From Burkholderiales bacterium (GTDB lineage Bacteria; Pseudomonadota; Gammaproteobacteria; Burkholderiales; SG8-41): a stretch of 9,152 nt of DNA. The stretch covers positions 1 to 9,152 of the forward strand of contig SYEN01000313.1 in assembly GCA_005800795.1 (NCBI GenBank), given 5' to 3'. This document shows, piece after piece, positions 7,601 to 9,152 of this stretch (the first letter of the stretch is position 1; the number at the start of each line of letters is the position of its first letter). A model generated the notes under the pieces. It did no database searches and was not told where the DNA came from. It saw only the letters and a program-made list of their open reading frames with translations. A program made the translations under genes and the position numbers.

Positions 7601-8012
7601 TACTGGCGTGGACGCCGCCGCGCTGCGGCGCGAACTGGCTCTACCGCAAACGGAATTTGACGCCTTGTGGCGCGACGCGCTGCTGGTGCTGGGCGATCCT
7701 CAATACCGGCGCTATTTCGACGGCACGCAGTTACGGCGGGCCGCCAACGAGGTGCAGTTGGTGACCGAAGCCGGCGAAAACCTGCGCATCGACCGGCTGG
7801 TGGAGTTTGATGACAATGGCGACCGCGAAGTCTGGGTGCTCGATTACAAGACGGGGTCGCTTGACGGCGTGACGCAACCCTTGCTTGCGGACTATCGCGC
7901 ACAGGTGGCGGCCTACTGCACGCAGGTGGCGCGCGCGTTTCCCGGCAGACCCGTTCACGGCTTGATCATTTTTGCCGGGGGTGGCAATGTCAGCGTACCG
8001 TCTTGCGTGTAA
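4614..8012 (+). CDS. addA: AddA-type helicase-nuclease, UvrD/RecB family
   Basis: ATP-driven 3'-5' DNA helicase with a C-terminal nuclease, the motor subunit of AddAB. The 1132-residue length is usual for AddA. Superfamily 1 motifs appear in order: Walker A ACAGSGKT (20-27), motif Ia TFTRKAAQEM (51-60), motif II DEFQD (404-408), motif III GDPKQSIYRFR (437-447), a variant motif IV region LSQDESRR (470-477, where most relatives have Asn-Phe-Arg-Ser), motif V TVHGAKGLE (803-811), and motif VI LLYVAVTRAK (876-885). The nuclease domain has His981 (GTQFH), Asp1060 (RIDR), Asp1077-Tyr-Lys1079 (DYKTG) and Gln1097/Tyr1101 (QVAAY), so it should be active. Unlike AddB it has no Cys cluster. The start at 4614 is chosen for the ATGA overlap with addB. 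RecB is the main alternative name. The AddB-like neighbour and lack of recC/recD argue for AddA. Confidence 0.9.
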   Translation: MSGNLNNAALNPQNSVVVEACAGSGKTWLLVSRIVRLLLAGARPSDILAITFTRKAAQEMAVRLREWLYLLATAPEGDVRQFLLEREVPRAQIDSLLPRARGLYEAFLTAQPPVTITTFHSWFLQLLRRAPLDAGAAGAAGNSALVEQTATLVSDAWQRYANRLAREPAGNDARALDELFTRIGLESTRNLLRNFMQRRADWWAATAEAGEGGAVEQHLKKLQAEFAVDALADPCGSLLSRADFLSQIQDYEEFLSQGTPTEQKAAVALMAAWDYDTARERFDALCKVLLTSTQTPRVKKPGKAQRERLGAEGEARYLQLHERLCAGAIEALGALRDIEAYTFNAAALTCGAALLDTYQAIKRERQVIDYGDIEWQVYRLLAGDEHAAYVQAKLDARYRHILLDEFQDTNPLQWLTLKAWFTAAAESGSAPTVFLVGDPKQSIYRFRRAESRLFAHAASDLTAMFGAVQLSQDESRRCAPVVIDLVNTLFRAPDCGYGGYGGFTRHTAHDAQKPGRIEVLPLAVNDDDATRDARDTATPTALRNPLLMPLPDKEDQRRAREAEALVAGITRIVGAWQVADGEAGIKRPARYADVLVLVRRRTHLETYERALRQAGIPYLTSRQGGLLDTLEARDITALLAFLIAPYSNLELAHALRSPVFGCSDEDLMALARLDNGTWWERLGACASEPACSATLRRAHELLTPWLAHVGALPVHDQLDRIYFEADVLRRYDAAVAPAARGAVRANLLAYLQRALDNDAGRYPSLHKFINEISELRNNPPEESPAEGTIEAAGDAMNAVRILTVHGAKGLEAPIVWMLDANATPPARGYDALIDWPPDAPAPVHFSLWGRKDELSRAQRVHHAREEDIAAREDLNLLYVAVTRAKQVLIVSGSQRGGEAETWYSRIRHTVLSLNQTTHDEDDGTRALAYGAALASPTPRASDALPLTPAATPDPRMTQPMPTGKRIVTPAGAGLRYGTQFHRVIDRLATETVTATGTGVDAAALRRELALPQTEFDALWRDALLVLGDPQYRRYFDGTQLRRAANEVQLVTEAGENLRIDRLVEFDDNGDREVWVLDYKTGSLDGVTQPLLADYRAQVAAYCTQVARAFPGRPVHGLIIFAGGGNVSVPSCV
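6099..6116 (+). repeat. Nine-base tandem duplication in addA
   Basis: GGCTATGGC occurs twice in tandem (6099-6107, 6108-6116), followed by the start of a third copy (GGCT). It encodes GYGGYGG just after the motif IV region, in a variable loop. It keeps the frame, so it looks like a slippage-made loop extension without harm to the helicase core. Confidence 0.7.
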
Positions 8013-8084
8013 ACTGCTGCTACGCCGCGCTGCACCTGCGCGCTTCTGCCTTCGTCATCAACCCCGGCCTATCCAGAGAAACCC

Positions 8085-9152
8085 ATGAAAATCACCAAAG
8101 TTCAAACCGCTTTTGTCGAAGTCCCCGCCGACGAACCGCTCGCCAACGGCCCTGCTGAAAAAGGTGCGGTGCGCAAACTCATCGGCGTGAAAATCAGCAC
8201 CGATCAGGGTTTGCAGGGCATCTCGGTGGCGTTTTTCGGCGGCGGCGTCACGCCCGCGCTGAAGTCGGCAATTGATTCGCTGGGCGCGCTGTCCGTCGGT
8301 ATGAATCCGCTGGCGATTGAGCCGATACACGCCAAATTTCGCGAAGCCGGTTCACATGCCGGGCCCGGCGGTATTTTCACGTTGGCCTCATCCGCCCTCG
8401 ACATCGCGCTGTGGGACAGCAAGGGCAAGGCTTACGGCAAACCGGTGTCGGAACTGCTCGGCGGTTTTCGCAAAACCGTGCCGACGTACGCCAGCGGCGC
8501 GCTGATGCGCGGCTTTTCCTTGAAGCAGGTGGTGAAATCGGCCGAGACACTGGTCAAACGCGGCTACACGCAAATGAAAACGCAGTTGGCGCTGCCGGGC
8601 GACACCAATCCGCCGACCGAAGTGGATCGCATCCGCCGCATCCGCGAAGCCATCGGCGACAAGATCGATCTGATGTGCGACATCAACCAGCGCTGGGATG
8701 TGAGGCAGGCGATTTCCATCGGCAGGCAGATCGAGAAGTATCACCTGTTCTGGCTCGAAGACGTCACCGCGCACGACGATTACCCCGGCCTTGCACGCGT
8801 CACCGATGCGCTGGATACACCGGTCGCAGGCGGTGAATATGTCTACGGCTCGGTGCCGTTCCGGCACATGATGGAAGCGCGCTCGGTGGACATCATCATG
8901 ATCGACCTCATGCGCTCATGCGGCATTACCGGCTTCATGAAAATCGCCGGCATGGCCGAAGCCTTCAACCTGCCGGTGGTGAGCCACTTGATACCCGAGA
9001 TTCAGGTGCACACGGTTTCTGCAATTCCCAATGGCTTGACTGTCGAATATATGCCGTGGACCTTCCGCTGCTACAAGGAAGTGCCGGTGCCGAAGAACAG
9101 TGTGCTCACCGTGCCGAACAAGCCAGGGTTGGGGTTGGAGTTTGATCCCAAG
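8085..9152 (+). CDS. Mandelate racemase/muconate lactonizing enzyme family protein (3' end outside window)
   Basis: Enolase-superfamily enzyme that abstracts a proton next to a carboxylate, with Mg2+ holding the enediolate intermediate. The 356 visible residues cover nearly the whole protein: an N-terminal capping domain (about 1-125, with the LASSALDIALWD helix), then the TIM-like barrel. Metal ligands are Asp199 (DIN), Glu225 (WLED) and Glu251 (GGEY). Asp274 (IDLMR) and His301 (VSHL) form the Asp-His dyad of the mandelate racemase subgroup, and Glu321 (VEYMPW) matches the Glu that helps stabilise the intermediate. From D199 onward the spacing is that of Pseudomonas mandelate racemase shifted by four. 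The KxK motif reads Lys165-Thr-Gln167, so the second Lys is missing. A racemase needs that base, so a sugar-acid dehydratase is more likely; the substrate cannot be told. ATG 8085 has only a weak AGAGAA upstream. It follows addA by 72 bases on the same strand. No terminator or clear promoter is seen in that gap. The relation to DNA repair is probably only positional. Confidence 0.88.
   Translation, partial: MKITKVQTAFVEVPADEPLANGPAEKGAVRKLIGVKISTDQGLQGISVAFFGGGVTPALKSAIDSLGALSVGMNPLAIEPIHAKFREAGSHAGPGGIFTLASSALDIALWDSKGKAYGKPVSELLGGFRKTVPTYASGALMRGFSLKQVVKSAETLVKRGYTQMKTQLALPGDTNPPTEVDRIRRIREAIGDKIDLMCDINQRWDVRQAISIGRQIEKYHLFWLEDVTAHDDYPGLARVTDALDTPVAGGEYVYGSVPFRHMMEARSVDIIMIDLMRSCGITGFMKIAGMAEAFNLPVVSHLIPEIQVHTVSAIPNGLTVEYMPWTFRCYKEVPVPKNSVLTVPNKPGLGLEFDPK

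Noticed and set aside
8013..8084. Possible terminator or promoter between addA and the enolase-superfamily gene
   Set aside because: Only weak GCGC self-complementarity is present, with no T-run and no paired -35/-10 boxes, so nothing can be called.
1..9152. A new defence or mobile system built around the nuclease-helicase pair
   Set aside because: The pair has the full signature of AddAB, a housekeeping recombination complex. No mobile-element ends, integrase, tRNA, toxin-like gene or composition shift surrounds it.

Overview
The window is GC-rich and holds four protein-coding regions: one cut at the left edge, one cut at the right edge, and two long genes in between that form a tight pair. 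The best guess for the source is a Gram-negative proteobacterium, most likely a betaproteobacterium of the Burkholderiales type. This rests on the style of the FdxA ferredoxin, on an AddAB-type recombination pair whose AddB-like subunit resembles the 'probable DNA repair protein' family of beta/gammaproteobacteria, and on codon use. The lineage is an inference from protein style, not from a marker gene.

Left part (1-1696): the C-terminal 85 residues of a seven-iron ferredoxin (fdxA) on the + strand end at 259. After a 99-base gap with a GC-rich hairpin comes a convergent minus-strand gene (359-1696). It encodes a 445-residue exported protein of unknown function with a Met-rich segment, a fibronectin-like beta stretch and a low-complexity Arg/Glu/Gln/Pro tail.

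Centre (1697-8012): a 170-base divergent intergenic region carries two abutting DNA palindromes and separates the exported-protein gene from an addB-addA pair. The addB-like gene (1867-4617) and addA (4614-8012) overlap by four bases in an ATGA stop/start. AddA has a full set of superfamily 1 helicase motifs plus a C-terminal PD-(D/E)XK nuclease. The AddB-like partner has lost a recognisable Walker A motif but keeps an intact nuclease domain and the four cysteines of the AddB iron-sulfur cluster. Together they should form the helicase-nuclease that processes DNA double-strand ends for RecA, in the role RecBCD plays elsewhere.

Right part (8085-9152): a mandelate racemase/muconate lactonizing (enolase superfamily) enzyme, open at its 3' end. 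It has all three metal ligands and the Asp-His dyad of the mandelate racemase subgroup, but a Gln in place of the second Lys of the KxK motif. This suggests an acid-sugar dehydratase or related enzyme rather than a true racemase.

I see no RNA gene, CRISPR array, insertion sequence, prophage or toxin-antitoxin module. The window looks like ordinary chromosomal housekeeping and metabolic DNA. Its least explained component is the exported minus-strand protein and the dyad region in front of it.
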